This document shows, one piece after another, positions 23,150 through 32,140 of a DNA stretch of 64,000 nucleotides. Position 1 is the stretch's first letter. Each line of letters opens with the position of its first letter. The DNA is from Pseudomonas sp. BGr12. GTDB taxonomy: Bacteria; Pseudomonadota; Gammaproteobacteria; Pseudomonadales; Pseudomonadaceae. Under the pieces are notes generated by a model that made no database searches, was not told the origin of the DNA, and saw only the letters and a program-made list of their open reading frames with translations. The position numbers and the translations under genes are program-made. The DNA lies in assembly GCF_030272895.1 (NCBI RefSeq), contig NZ_JALRNF010000001.1, forward strand, positions 174,607 through 238,606. Direction: 5' to 3'.

Positions 23150-26100
23150 TCAGAAATCCCGCTTGTAGAAAATATCCAGCGAGCTTGCCAATCCACTGGC
23201 CGCTTCCAGGTAGACCTTCTTGCTCAACTTGTAGCGCAAGGCAACCGTGTTGACCGGTTCGAACACTCCCACGCCATAGCGCAGGCTCAAGCGCTCGGTC
23301 AGATTGCCGCTGGCCACCACACTGGTGGTGGTGCCACTGCCCTGGGTATCGAGCTGGAAGTCATCGATGCCCAGGCTCGACGCCAGGCTGCCGGTAATCC
23401 CGGCGCTACCGGCCAGGCCCAGGCCCAGGGCGGCCTCGGCCAGCATGTTGTTGTCCTCGCCGGTAGTGCCCAGCGGACGCCCCAGTACCAGGTAGGACAG
23501 CGCCTGCTCCTGGCTCATGGCAGGTTCCGAGAACACCTGGGTGGTGGGCTGCTCGGCGCTGCCGCTCAGGCGGATGCCGGCAATCACGTCATCGGTCTGG
23601 CGGATGGCCTCGATATCCAGGTAAGGCTGGTCGATGGGCCCGGCAAACAGCAAGCGGGCACGGCGAATGGTCAGGCGCTGGCCGTAGGCGCGGTAGCGAC
23701 CGTCGGCCAGGCTCAGCTCACCCCGGGTATCGAGGTTGTCGCCAATGTGCACATGCCCCAGCAGGTTGGCGGTCAGGCCGAAGCCGCTGAACGACAGTTT
23801 TTCCTGGCCCACCTCGACATCGATGTCCATGGCCACCGCCATGGGTGCCTTGCCCTCCTCGGTCTGGTGGCCGACGATCACCGTGTCATCGGAGACCTTG
23901 ACGGTCGAAGGTGGCAGCTCGCGCACGGTGATCTTGCCCTTGGGCAGCAGCACCTTGCCGGTCACCGCCAGTTTGTCGTCGACCAGGCTGATTTTCAGGT
24001 GCGGCGCCATCTCCAGGTTTGCATAGGGCTCGACGATGACCGGCAGGCGCTGGCCCTGCAACTGCAGATCCATGGCCAGGGCCTGGCCCCAGCCGATATG
24101 GCCGTGCAAGCTACCCTGCCCGGCCTCGCCGCTTTTCCAGGCGCCGCTGAGCTGCACCTGCTCGCCGGCGATCAGCGCCTGCAGGTTCAGGTCCTTCAGG
24201 CTGATCGGCAGCTCGGCGCCACTGACCTCTCCCCCCGTCAGGTTCAGGCGGCCGTTGACCTGCGGTTCCAGCAGGGTACCGGACAACTGCCCACTGCCAT
24301 TGAGTTGACCGTTCAGACGCTCGACCATCGGCGCGAAGGGACGGGCAATGGCCAGGTCCAGGCCACTGAGGCGGAAATCGCCGGACAGCGGCTTGTTGCG
24401 CGCCACCGGATCGAGCCGGGTGACCAGTGCCAGTTCGCCCAGGCGTGCACCGCGAAAATCCAGGCGGGTGTCGATCCGGCGTGGCGCCAGGGTGCTTTCC
24501 AGGCGCAGGGTCTGGTAGGGGAAGTCCAGCCACTGGTCCTTCTCGCGCAAGCGCAGCACGCCACCGCTGGCATCGACCACCACCGTGCCCTTGGGGCCGC
24601 TGGCCGGTACATCGAGGTTGATGTCGGCATTGAGCAGCCCTTGCCAGGCAAAATCCTTGGGTAGCCACTGCGCCAGGCTCTGCAGCGGGAACTGCTTGAG
24701 GTGATAGCGCAGGCGGGGCTCGGGCGCCAGGCGCTGGTCCTCGCCGCACAGGCTGGCCTGCCCCGAGCGCCAGCAGTGAGCTCCGAAATCCAGCTGCCCG
24801 CTGGCCAGGCGCTGCAGTTTGGCCGGCGCCTGCAAGCGCCAGTCCTGGCCGCCGGCCTGGATCTGGCCGCTGGCCAGGCGCCCACGCCAGTTGCCCTTGT
24901 CCAGTTTCCCGTCCAGGCCCAGGTCGAGCTTCAACTGTGGCCCGTCCAGAGCCAGGTCCAGCTGCTGCTGGCGAATATCGCCCTGACCTTTGGCGGTGAG
25001 TACGCCCAGGCGGGTATCGCCCAGCTCGATACCGCTTGCCTGCAATTCGATCAGCGCACGCTGGGCAGCGTCCAGCCGCGCATCCAGGGTCAGGCGTTGC
25101 AGGTGATTGTCAGCCTGGACCAGTTGCTGGCCTTGCACGGTGAGTGTGCCTTGCGGCGCGTCCAGAGTACCGGCCACCTCAAGCTTGCCCTTGAGCTGAC
25201 CGCGCAGGTGCGGCCACAGCTGGCCGAGTCGCGGCAGGTTGAGGTCCAGCTGACCGGCCAGACGCTGCTGCAGGCTGCCGCTGCCATTGATGCGGTTGTC
25301 ACCCAGGCGGATGTCCAGGGTGCCCAGGGTCCAGTTCTGCCCGGCGCCCTGGGCGACGGCCTTGAGCACGGCGGTCTGGCCGCGCAGGCGCCCCTTGAGG
25401 TCGAGGTCGGCCTCCAGGCTCAACTCGCCATTTTTCATCTGCCCCTTGCTGCGCAGCGGGCCTGCCAGGGTGCCCGGCAGCTCGGCCAGCCAATAGGCCG
25501 GATTGAGCGCCGACAGCTCCAGGGCGGCGTCCCAGGCAATGGCGTCGGCGAACTGCACACTGACACTGCCGGCAGCCTTGCCCTGGCCGGCGTTGAGGAC
25601 CAGCTGAGGCAAGGTGATCTGCGCAAGGTTGCCGTTGAACGGGCTGCCCAGGCTGAAGGCACCGGCCGGGCCGTCCAGGTCACCCTTGAACTGGCCCTGG
25701 TAGTTGCCGTCGCGGTAGCTCACCTGGCCGTTGAAACGACGCAAGGTGACCTGTGGCGCCTGCTCCAGCGGGTACAGACGCAACCAGGGGAAGTCCAGCC
25801 AGTCGACGCTCGCCTCGGCGCCCAGGCCCTGCTGCCAGTCGGCGCTGGCGGTGAGTTTGAGGTACTTGTCCGCAGCGGCGCTGAGGTCCAGGGCGCTCAA
25901 CTGGGCGCCCTTGGCATCGACCCGACCTTGCAGGTTCAGCGCCACCGGCTCGTGCTCGGCCGGCAGGCTGGCCGAACCCTGCAACTGGTAACCCTGTTTC
26001 AGGTTGCCCGTGGCACTCAGGTCGAGCGCATTCAGTTGCAAGGTGTCGGGCAGGTCGGCAGCGGGTTTGAACGCATCGGCATGAATCTGCACCTTGGCCG

Positions 26101-26824
26101 GCAAGTCATCGGCCAGGGCCTGTAATTCGCCGCTGAGCCGGGCATTGAGGTAGCCGCTGCTGTCGGCGCTGAGCTTGAGGGTCTTCTGCAGCTCGCCCTT
26201 GACCTGCAACGCCAGCTGCCATGCCTGGCCATCTACCTGAGGCAGCTGCACCTGCCCCTGGGCTTGCAGCGGCCAGTCGCCTTCAGGCTTGAGCAGCCCT
26301 TGCAAGGACAGGCGCACATCGTCGCGCTGCACCTGCAGGCTGTCGATCTTCAGCCCGTCGACCGTCCAGTGAGCCGCCAGCTGCACCTGACTCAGCTGTT
26401 CGGCACCGTCCAGGCGCAGATGCCCTACCCGCACGTCACCCAGCTCGATCGCCAGCGGCAGTTTCAGGGCGGGCAACTGCAACGGCCCGCTATCGGCCAC
26501 CGGCTCGCCGGGGGCAAAGGCCAGGTTGACCTGATCGGCCTGCAGTCGTCCGATGCACAAGGTCATGCGCAGCAGGCAGGCAGGCGACCAGGCGAATACC
26601 GGCGCAACCAGCTCGACCCGATCACCGCCCTGCTCCCACAACACTCGCCCGGCCTGCCATTCGCCGCCCAGACGTCCCTGGAAGTCCTCAAGCTGCAAGC
26701 CTGGCACCTGTCCCAACGCCCAACGGCTTCCCGCCTGGGTGCCAAGCAGCAGGCCCACGCCGAGCACCAGCAACAGCAACAGCGCCAGCAGGCCGCCGAG
26801 GATAATCTTGAAAACGCGACTCAC
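23150..26824 (-). CDS. tamB: Translocation and assembly module inner-membrane subunit TamB
   Basis: A 1224-residue AsmA/TamB-type protein with a single N-terminal membrane anchor (about 5-28, IILGGLLALLLLLVLGVGL) and a long repetitive beta-rich periplasmic body, thought to form a lipid-conducting groove across the envelope. The C-terminal DUF490/TamB domain is recognisable (LPPSTVKVSDDTVIVG, GELSLADGRYRAYGQRL, LSYLVLGRPLG, GVGVFEPVNTVALRYKLSKKVYLEAASG). Works with TamA in outer-membrane biogenesis and lipid transport. Its start overlaps the tamA stop by 4 bp. Confidence 0.95.
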   Translation of the reverse strand: MSRVFKIILGGLLALLLLLVLGVGLLLGTQAGSRWALGQVPGLQLEDFQGRLGGEWQAGRVLWEQGGDRVELVAPVFAWSPACLLRMTLCIGRLQADQVNLAFAPGEPVADSGPLQLPALKLPLAIELGDVRVGHLRLDGAEQLSQVQLAAHWTVDGLKIDSLQVQRDDVRLSLQGLLKPEGDWPLQAQGQVQLPQVDGQAWQLALQVKGELQKTLKLSADSSGYLNARLSGELQALADDLPAKVQIHADAFKPAADLPDTLQLNALDLSATGNLKQGYQLQGSASLPAEHEPVALNLQGRVDAKGAQLSALDLSAAADKYLKLTASADWQQGLGAEASVDWLDFPWLRLYPLEQAPQVTLRRFNGQVSYRDGNYQGQFKGDLDGPAGAFSLGSPFNGNLAQITLPQLVLNAGQGKAAGSVSVQFADAIAWDAALELSALNPAYWLAELPGTLAGPLRSKGQMKNGELSLEADLDLKGRLRGQTAVLKAVAQGAGQNWTLGTLDIRLGDNRINGSGSLQQRLAGQLDLNLPRLGQLWPHLRGQLKGKLEVAGTLDAPQGTLTVQGQQLVQADNHLQRLTLDARLDAAQRALIELQASGIELGDTRLGVLTAKGQGDIRQQQLDLALDGPQLKLDLGLDGKLDKGNWRGRLASGQIQAGGQDWRLQAPAKLQRLASGQLDFGAHCWRSGQASLCGEDQRLAPEPRLRYHLKQFPLQSLAQWLPKDFAWQGLLNADINLDVPASGPKGTVVVDASGGVLRLREKDQWLDFPYQTLRLESTLAPRRIDTRLDFRGARLGELALVTRLDPVARNKPLSGDFRLSGLDLAIARPFAPMVERLNGQLNGSGQLSGTLLEPQVNGRLNLTGGEVSGAELPISLKDLNLQALIAGEQVQLSGAWKSGEAGQGSLHGHIGWGQALAMDLQLQGQRLPVIVEPYANLEMAPHLKISLVDDKLAVTGKVLLPKGKITVRELPPSTVKVSDDTVIVGHQTEEGKAPMAVAMDIDVEVGQEKLSFSGFGLTANLLGHVHIGDNLDTRGELSLADGRYRAYGQRLTIRRARLLFAGPIDQPYLDIEAIRQTDDVIAGIRLSGSAEQPTTQVFSEPAMSQEQALSYLVLGRPLGTTGEDNNMLAEAALGLGLAGSAGITGSLASSLGIDDFQLDTQGSGTTTSVVASGNLTERLSLRYGVGVFEPVNTVALRYKLSKKVYLEAASGLASSLDIFYKRDF

Positions 26825-28563
26825 AGTTCAGGCCCCATGGAAAAGTGCAGACGGAACCCGCCGTCGTCATCCAGCGCATGGGCCAGATCCAGACGCAGCG
26901 GTCCCACCGGAGAGACCCAGCGCACGCCGATACCGACGCCGGTCTTGAGGCTTGGAAACTCCAGGTCGTTGAAGGAGTTGCCCTGGTCGACGAAGGTCGC
27001 CACCCGCCACTTTTCCACGACTTCATACTGGTACTCGACACTGCCGGCCACCAGGTAACGACCACCGATACGGTCGCCATCGGAGTTTTTCGGCGACAGG
27101 CTCTGGTAGTCGTAGCCACGCACGCTTTGGTCACCACCGGCGAAGAAGCGCAGCGACGGCGGTATCGAGCTCTGGTAGTCGTCGGTAGCGCTGCCGCCAA
27201 CCTGCACGCGGCCCAGGAAACGGTGGTTTTCACCCAGTGTGGTCAGGCCCTTGAGTACCACGTTGCCACGTAGCAGGTTGGTATCGGAGCCCAGCCCCTC
27301 CTTGGCCGCCTGCACATCGAACTGCAGGCGATAGCCGTTGTGCGGGTCGATGCGGTTGTCGCTGCGCAGGTAGGAATAGCTCACGCCAGGCATCAACAGG
27401 TTGCTCAGGCCCGAATCATCGCCCAGCTTGTACTCTTCGCGCTGGTACTTGAGCGACACCACCCGCTGCCAGCCACTGGGCAGTTTGCTGTGCCATTCCG
27501 GGCCGACGGTGAGCAGCTTGCTCAAGGTGTCGGTGCCGGCAATTTCCTCGTTCTGGTAGCCCCCGGCAAAACGTAGCTTGTCGGTCAAAGGCGGATCGAG
27601 GGGAATGTCATACCACAGGCCGACGTTCTGCCGGGGCGCCGACAGCTCGGTTTCCCAGCCATAACTGTGGCCCTGGGGGTTGACCCAGTGGCGGGTCCAG
27701 TTGGCCTTGCCGCGCGGGCCGACGTCGGTGGAAAAGCCCAGGCCCAGGCCCATGGTCCGTGGCTTGCGGGTCTGCAGCTGGACGGCCACCGGGATGTTCT
27801 GCGCCACGGCCGCCGTGGGCGCGGCATCGACACGCACGCCTTCGAAGTAGCCACTCGACTGCAGGGCATTGTTGAGCTCGGCGATCAGCTCGGAGTCGTA
27901 GGGAGTATCGGGCTTGAACGGCACCATGCGTTGCAGCAGGGTCTCGTCGAACGGGGTGTCGCCGGCAAAGCTGACCTTGCCCAGGCGATAGCGCGGGCCG
28001 CTGTCATAAATGAGTTCGATATCGGCCACACCGGCCATGGGGTCGACCGCCAGGCGCTGGCGCACGAAGCGGCCGCTGAAAAAACCATAGCGCGAGGCCT
28101 GGTTCTGGATCAGTCGCTTGGCGTCTTCGTAGTGACCGTGGTTGAGCACTGCGCCCGGGCGCAGCGCCTTGCTGTCGGGAATGCGAAAGGCCTTCATCTC
28201 GCTGGCCGGGCCGTCGATGCGGATGGTGACATCGCGCAGCCGCACCGGCTCGCCGGGGTCGATCTTGAGGACCAGTTGCGGCCCCTTGTCGGCCTTGGTC
28301 GCCGGTTTGACCTCGCTGTCGATCTGCGCCTGGTAGTAGCCCAGGGCCTGGGCCGCCTTGCGCGCCTGCTCCACGGCGCCACGGCTAAAGCGCAGCAGCG
28401 CCTCTTCATCGCGTTTACCAAGGCTGCCGATATACCCTTCGACGTTGGCCTTGAGTTCGTTGTTGGCAGGTTTGACGCGTACAACCAGCTCGCTCTGCGC
28501 ATGGGCGGCAATGCTGGCAATCCATAGAATCAAACCGCAGGTGAATCGTCCTGAATACTTCAT
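26821..28563 (-). CDS. tamA: Translocation and assembly module outer-membrane subunit TamA
   Basis: An Omp85-family protein of 580 residues: signal peptide to about residue 22 (AHAQSELVVRVK), three POTRA-type periplasmic domains to about residue 265, then a 16-strand barrel. Barrel motifs include GLGLGFSTDVGPRGKANW, FAGGDQSVRGYDYQSLSP (the VRGY-type loop) and VGIGVRWVSPVGPLRLDLA. Partner of TamB in the same operon. Confidence 0.95.
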   Translation of the reverse strand: MKYSGRFTCGLILWIASIAAHAQSELVVRVKPANNELKANVEGYIGSLGKRDEEALLRFSRGAVEQARKAAQALGYYQAQIDSEVKPATKADKGPQLVLKIDPGEPVRLRDVTIRIDGPASEMKAFRIPDSKALRPGAVLNHGHYEDAKRLIQNQASRYGFFSGRFVRQRLAVDPMAGVADIELIYDSGPRYRLGKVSFAGDTPFDETLLQRMVPFKPDTPYDSELIAELNNALQSSGYFEGVRVDAAPTAAVAQNIPVAVQLQTRKPRTMGLGLGFSTDVGPRGKANWTRHWVNPQGHSYGWETELSAPRQNVGLWYDIPLDPPLTDKLRFAGGYQNEEIAGTDTLSKLLTVGPEWHSKLPSGWQRVVSLKYQREEYKLGDDSGLSNLLMPGVSYSYLRSDNRIDPHNGYRLQFDVQAAKEGLGSDTNLLRGNVVLKGLTTLGENHRFLGRVQVGGSATDDYQSSIPPSLRFFAGGDQSVRGYDYQSLSPKNSDGDRIGGRYLVAGSVEYQYEVVEKWRVATFVDQGNSFNDLEFPSLKTGVGIGVRWVSPVGPLRLDLAHALDDDGGFRLHFSMGPEL

Positions 28564-28620
28564 AGGCGCGGATGCTACCAGAGCTTGGCGCCAGCATGGA
28601 GCCCAAGGCGCTCCCGCCGG

Positions 28621-29280
28621 TTAGGCAGGCACGGCCGATGCACGTTGCGATGACTGGGGATTGGGATGAAAAAACACGTGCTCGCGAACAGGTCCTACCG
28701 CGATTTCGCCAATTTCCTGATACCCCTGGCGTTGATAAAAGTCCAGGTAGTACGGATTTCCGGTGTCCAGCACCACGCCCTGGGAATGCTCGTCTTCGGC
28801 ACACCAGTCGTGCACGGCCTGGAGCAATTGCTCACCGTAGTGCCGGCCCTGGAACTGCGGGTGAATCCCCAACAGCGGCAGCACATGCACCGCATCGCCC
28901 GGCAGGCAGGTCATCAACGCGGCCTGGTAGTCCAGGTAACGCCGGGTGCAGCGAAAGCCGGTACTGAGCACCATGCGCATGCGCCAGGCCCAGCTTTCGG
29001 TGATCCCCAGGCGCCGCTGCGGCGGCGCGATCAGGGCGATACCGATCAGACGGTCATCGACCAGTAACCCCAGTGCCGGCAGCTCCTGGAAAAAGTGCTG
29101 CTTGACCAGCTCGCGCACCGTGGCGCGGATGCGCTGGTCATAGCCGGGGCGCTGGGCCTCGAACAGGAAGGAAAAGGTCGGCTCGTGACGATAGGCGTGG
29201 TACAGCAAGGAACGCGCCTCGCGGCTGTAGCCGCCATCAAGCAGGCGGACCTGGGCCGGGGCGGCAGTCGATTCGGGCAT
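28621..29280 (-). CDS. GNAT-family N-acetyltransferase
   Basis: A 219-residue predicted acetyltransferase. The acetyl-CoA-binding region lies near VHVLPLLGIHPQFQGRHYGEQLL, followed by GVVLDTGNPYYLDFYQRQGY. The start at 29280 (MPESTAAPAQ) has a strong GGAGGT 8 bases upstream; another in-frame ATG at 29310 is less well placed. It is 57 bp upstream of tamA on the same strand and may be co-transcribed. The substrate is unknown. Confidence 0.8.
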   Translation of the reverse strand: MPESTAAPAQVRLLDGGYSREARSLLYHAYRHEPTFSFLFEAQRPGYDQRIRATVRELVKQHFFQELPALGLLVDDRLIGIALIAPPQRRLGITESWAWRMRMVLSTGFRCTRRYLDYQAALMTCLPGDAVHVLPLLGIHPQFQGRHYGEQLLQAVHDWCAEDEHSQGVVLDTGNPYYLDFYQRQGYQEIGEIAVGPVREHVFFHPNPQSSQRASAVPA

Positions 29281-29412
29281 GCTGGCGGACCTCCGCAAAT
29301 GGGCATTCATTGCCTGTGAGGTGTACGTTGCGCCGACGTTCACCCCGAACAACACGTTAGCAGCCGACGCGGCGACGCGCCACGCTGGTGGCAGGCGGCG
29401 ATGTCGGCTAGC

Positions 29413-29432
29413 ATCCTGGGTTTTACCAGGAT
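29413..29432. promoter_or_regulatory. Inverted repeat in xthA leader
   Basis: ATCCTGG (29413-29419) and CCAGGAT (29426-29432) flank GTTTTA, 10 bases upstream of the xthA start codon. It could be an operator or an RNA hairpin that limits ribosome access. No known regulator motif is recognised. Confidence 0.4.
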
Positions 29433-29442
29433 TGTGTCTGCC

Positions 29443-30255
29443 ATGAAGATCGTCTCGTTCAACATCAACGGCCTGCGCGCCCGGCCCCATCAGTTGGCGG
29501 CGTTGATCGAAAAGCACCAACCGGACGTGATCGGCCTGCAGGAAACCAAGGTCAGCGACGATCAGTTCCCGTTGGCCGAGATCCAGGCCCTGGGCTACCA
29601 CGTGCACTTCCACGGGCAAAAAGGCCACTACGGTGTCGCCCTGCTTTCGCGCCAGGCGCCACTGTCCCTGCACAAGGGTTTTGCCACCGATGAGGAAGAC
29701 GCCCAGCGTCGCTTCATCTGGGGCACCTTCGCCGACGCCGATGGCACGCCGGTGACCATCATGAACGGCTACTTCCCCCAGGGCGAAAGCCGCGACCACC
29801 CCACCAAGTTCCCGGCCAAGCAGCGCTTCTACAGCGACCTGCAGGCCCTGCTGGAATCCGAGTTCAAGAATGACCAGCCACTGCTGGTGATGGGTGACGT
29901 GAACATCTCGCCCCAGGACTGCGACATCGGCATCGGTGCCGACAACGCCAAGCGCTGGCTCAAGACCGGCAAGTGCAGCTTCCTGCCCGAAGAGCGCGAG
30001 TGGATGGAACGCCTGAAGAACTGGGGCCTGGTCGACAGCTTCCGCCACCTGCATCCGGAGGTCGCCGATCGTTTCAGCTGGTTCGACTACCGCAGCCGCG
30101 GCTTTGAAGACGAACCCAAGCGCGGCCTGCGCATCGACCTGATCCTGGCCTCCCAGGGCTTGCTGCACCGGATCAAGGCCGCGGGCGTCGACTATGACCT
30201 GCGGGCCATGGAGAAACCATCGGACCACGCACCGATCTGGCTGGAGCTGGCGTAA
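29443..30255 (+). CDS. xthA: Exodeoxyribonuclease III
   Basis: A 270-residue apurinic/apyrimidinic endonuclease and 3'-5' exonuclease for base-excision repair. It is very close to E. coli ExoIII throughout: [87 protein letters not shown] and the catalytic SDHAPIW. The ATG at 29443 matches the family N-terminus; the upstream start at 29401 lies in the leader. Confidence 0.96.
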   Translation: MKIVSFNINGLRARPHQLAALIEKHQPDVIGLQETKVSDDQFPLAEIQALGYHVHFHGQKGHYGVALLSRQAPLSLHKGFATDEEDAQRRFIWGTFADADGTPVTIMNGYFPQGESRDHPTKFPAKQRFYSDLQALLESEFKNDQPLLVMGDVNISPQDCDIGIGADNAKRWLKTGKCSFLPEEREWMERLKNWGLVDSFRHLHPEVADRFSWFDYRSRGFEDEPKRGLRIDLILASQGLLHRIKAAGVDYDLRAMEKPSDHAPIWLELA

Positions 30256-30296
30256 CGCCTGGCCTTGCCTTGCAGGAGCTGGCAATACCTGCGATT

Positions 30297-30415
30297 TGTG
30301 GGAGCTGGCGAAGCCTGCAATCTGTGGGAGCTGGCGAAGCCTGCGATCTGTGGGAGCTGGCGAAGCCTGCGATCTGTGGGAGCTGGCGAAGCCTGCGATC
30401 TGTGGGAGCTGGCGA
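30297..30415 (+). repeat. Tandem array of a 26-bp REP half-unit (type 2)
   Basis: Four contiguous, nearly identical 26-base units begin at 30297, 30323, 30349 and 30375, each starting TGTGGGAGCTGGCGAAGCCT and ending GCGATC (the first has GCAATC). A fifth, truncated unit runs 30401-30415 and a degenerate one precedes the array (about 30271-30296). The unit is the arm seen as an inverted pair at 52801-52875. There are no spacers, so this is not CRISPR. Confidence 0.9.
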
Positions 30416-30541
30416 GGAACGAGGCTGCGATCGACTGTGCAGCAGTCGCAACCCGGCCATCTCGTTGCTTCTGACGGAACGGGGGGCAGGTTTTACGGCC
30501 GTTTCACGGCCGATCGCCGCCTGACGGCAGCGGCTACACGG
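30401..30541 (+). repeat. REP-bounded ~140-bp element, copy A
   Basis: Begins with a type-2 REP arm (GTGGGAGCTGGCGA), then CGACTG-loop-CAGTCG, a variable centre, GGTTTTACGGCCGTTTCACG and a diverged inverse arm. The same order occurs on the opposite strand at 35549-35682. It looks like a non-autonomous REPIN/MITE-type element. Confidence 0.65.
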
Positions 30542-30667
30542 TCAGGCAATCAAGACCGTTGCTCCCACAAAAAACCTCAGGCCAGGGGTGAGCCACCACT
30601 GTCATCCAACGGTCATCCAACCGTCTTATTGTGCGGCACATCCTTTGCCTGACGAGTGCCCGCCGGC

Positions 30668-31984
30668 ATGTTCCGCCACCTCAGCCTGCTCCTGCTAAGC
30701 CTGTGTCCCCTCCTTGCCTGGGCCGACACCCCGGCACAACTGCGCATCCAGGGTTCGAACACCATCGGCGCGGTGCTGGCCCCGGCCCTGGTCAAGGGCT
30801 TGCTGGAGGCCAGGGGCGCCAGCGACGTTTCGATCGTGGCCACCGACCGCAGCAACGAGACCCAGGTACGGGCCCGGGACGCCGCCGGCCAGCCGCTGCG
30901 CATCGACATCGCCGCCCACGGTTCCAGCACCGGCTTTGCCGCGCTCAAGGCAGGCCAGGCCGACCTTGCAGCCGCCTCGCGGCCGATCAAGGCCAGCGAG
31001 CTGGATGACCTGCAGGCGCTGGGTGACCTCAACAGCGCTGCCGCCGAGCATGTCATCGGCCTGGACGGTGTTGCCGTGATCGTCCACCCCGACAACCCCC
31101 TGCCACAACTGAGCACCGAACAACTGGCCCAGGTCTTTGCCGGCCGGATCACCGACTGGCAGGCGCTGGGCCTGGGCCGCGGGCCGATCCACCTGTACGC
31201 CCGGGACGATCGCTCCGGCACCTTCGAAACCTTCAAGGCGCTGGTGCTCGACCCCACGGACCAGGACCTGGCCGCTTCCGCCCGGCGCTTCGAGTCCGGT
31301 GAACAGCTGACCCGCGCCGTGCAGGACGATCGCCAGGCCATCGGCTTCAGCAGCCTGGCGGCGGTGCATGGGGCCAAGGTCCTGGCCATCGTCGATGGCG
31401 CCTCCAAGCCGATGCTGCCGAGCGCCGCACGGGTGGCCAGCGAAGACTATCCACTGTCGCGACGCCTGTATTTCTACCTGCCACCGGATCAGAACAACCC
31501 CTGGGCACGGGCCCTGCTGGAGTTTGCCCAGAGCGCCCAAGGCCAGGCCATCGTCACCGGCAGCGGTTTTGTCGGCCAGCAGGTCCAGGTCCTCAAGGTG
31601 GCGCCTGCGCACGACATGCCGGCGCGTTACCAGGCGCTGGCTCGCAACGCCCAGCGCCTGTCGGTGAACTTCCGCTTCCAGGAAGGCAATGCCAGCCTGG
31701 ACAGCAAGGCACTGCGCGACGTGCAACGGGTGGCCGACTTCCTGCGCCACAACGGCAAGCTGCAACAACGGGCGGTGCTGGTGGGCTTTGGCGATGCCAA
31801 GAACGATCCCGAGCGCGCCGCCCTGCTCTCGCGCCTGCGGGCCATGGCGGTGCGCCGCGAGCTGGCCAGGTCCGGGGTCGAGTTACGCGAAGTCATGGGC
31901 CTTGGCGATGAACTGCCGGTGGCGACCAATAGCGCCGTAGAAGGCCGGATCCGCAACCGGCGGGTGGAAGTCTGGGTGTACTGA
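30668..31984 (+). CDS. Phosphate-binding-like / OmpA-domain fusion protein
   Basis: A 438-residue exported protein joining two domains. After a signal peptide (cleavage near AWA-D, residue 20) comes a PstS-like solute-binding domain, about 24-300, with IQGSNTIGAVLAPALVKGLL and the phosphate-loop-like ARDDRSGTFETFK. An OmpA/MotB-type peptidoglycan-binding domain follows, about 310-435, with VLVGFGDAKNDPERAALLSRLRA and the terminal GRIRNRRVEVWV. This suggests a wall-tethered ligand sensor or scavenger. No ABC transporter genes adjoin it. The ATG at 30668 is preferred over a GTG four codons upstream. Confidence 0.85.
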   Translation: MFRHLSLLLLSLCPLLAWADTPAQLRIQGSNTIGAVLAPALVKGLLEARGASDVSIVATDRSNETQVRARDAAGQPLRIDIAAHGSSTGFAALKAGQADLAAASRPIKASELDDLQALGDLNSAAAEHVIGLDGVAVIVHPDNPLPQLSTEQLAQVFAGRITDWQALGLGRGPIHLYARDDRSGTFETFKALVLDPTDQDLAASARRFESGEQLTRAVQDDRQAIGFSSLAAVHGAKVLAIVDGASKPMLPSAARVASEDYPLSRRLYFYLPPDQNNPWARALLEFAQSAQGQAIVTGSGFVGQQVQVLKVAPAHDMPARYQALARNAQRLSVNFRFQEGNASLDSKALRDVQRVADFLRHNGKLQQRAVLVGFGDAKNDPERAALLSRLRAMAVRRELARSGVELREVMGLGDELPVATNSAVEGRIRNRRVEVWVY

Positions 31985-32004
31985 AGCCCCGCGCAACCAT
32001 TTGT

Positions 32005-32138
32005 TACAGCCTCGTGTGGGCGATGGCTGTCATCGGGTCTAGGCTTTCATTAGTGACGCCGGGCCCCTCTGACGGCTGCCAAGCCGCCATGTCGGAGTCA
32101 CTGTTGCTTGTTGGCAACGACGACAATCAAGGAGGGGC
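32005..32138 (+). promoter_or_regulatory. Structured 5' leader of the terC gene
   Basis: About 130 bases with three successive helices: ACAGCC/GGCTGT near 32005-32030; a bulged arm closed by AGTGA/TCACT and continued by CTCTGAC/GTCGGAG (about 32051-32102) capped by GGC/GCC; and GTTGC/GCAAC just before the AAGGAGG ribosome-binding site. Related terC/alx genes elsewhere are controlled by the yybP-ykoY Mn2+ riboswitch, but I do not see its conserved GGGGAGUA core, so a class is not assigned. Confidence 0.4.
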
Positions 32139-32140
32139 GC

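Larger units (their letters stand above)
30256..30667. other. Repeat-filled intergenic region after xthA
   Basis: This 412-bp gap holds a 26-bp tandem array (30297-30415), one copy of a ~140-bp REP-bounded element (30401-30541), and about 125 bp of leader for the next gene containing a direct repeat of GTCATCCAAC near 30601. Open frames reading through the array are repeat-derived and lack ribosome-binding sites, so no gene is called. Confidence 0.7.

Noticed and set aside
30297..30415. Tandem repeats considered as a CRISPR array
   Set aside because: Units are head-to-tail with no spacers, and no cas genes are present.
30194..30652. Open frames through the tandem repeats encoding WELAKPAICGS-type peptide repeats
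   Set aside because: The peptide repeat is only the translation of the 26-bp DNA unit in several frames; no ribosome-binding site, and it overlaps the end of xthA.
32005..32138. Assigning the terC leader to the yybP-ykoY Mn2+ riboswitch
   Set aside because: The expected conserved core sequence is not visible; only the gene context supports it, so it is reported as an unclassified structured leader.
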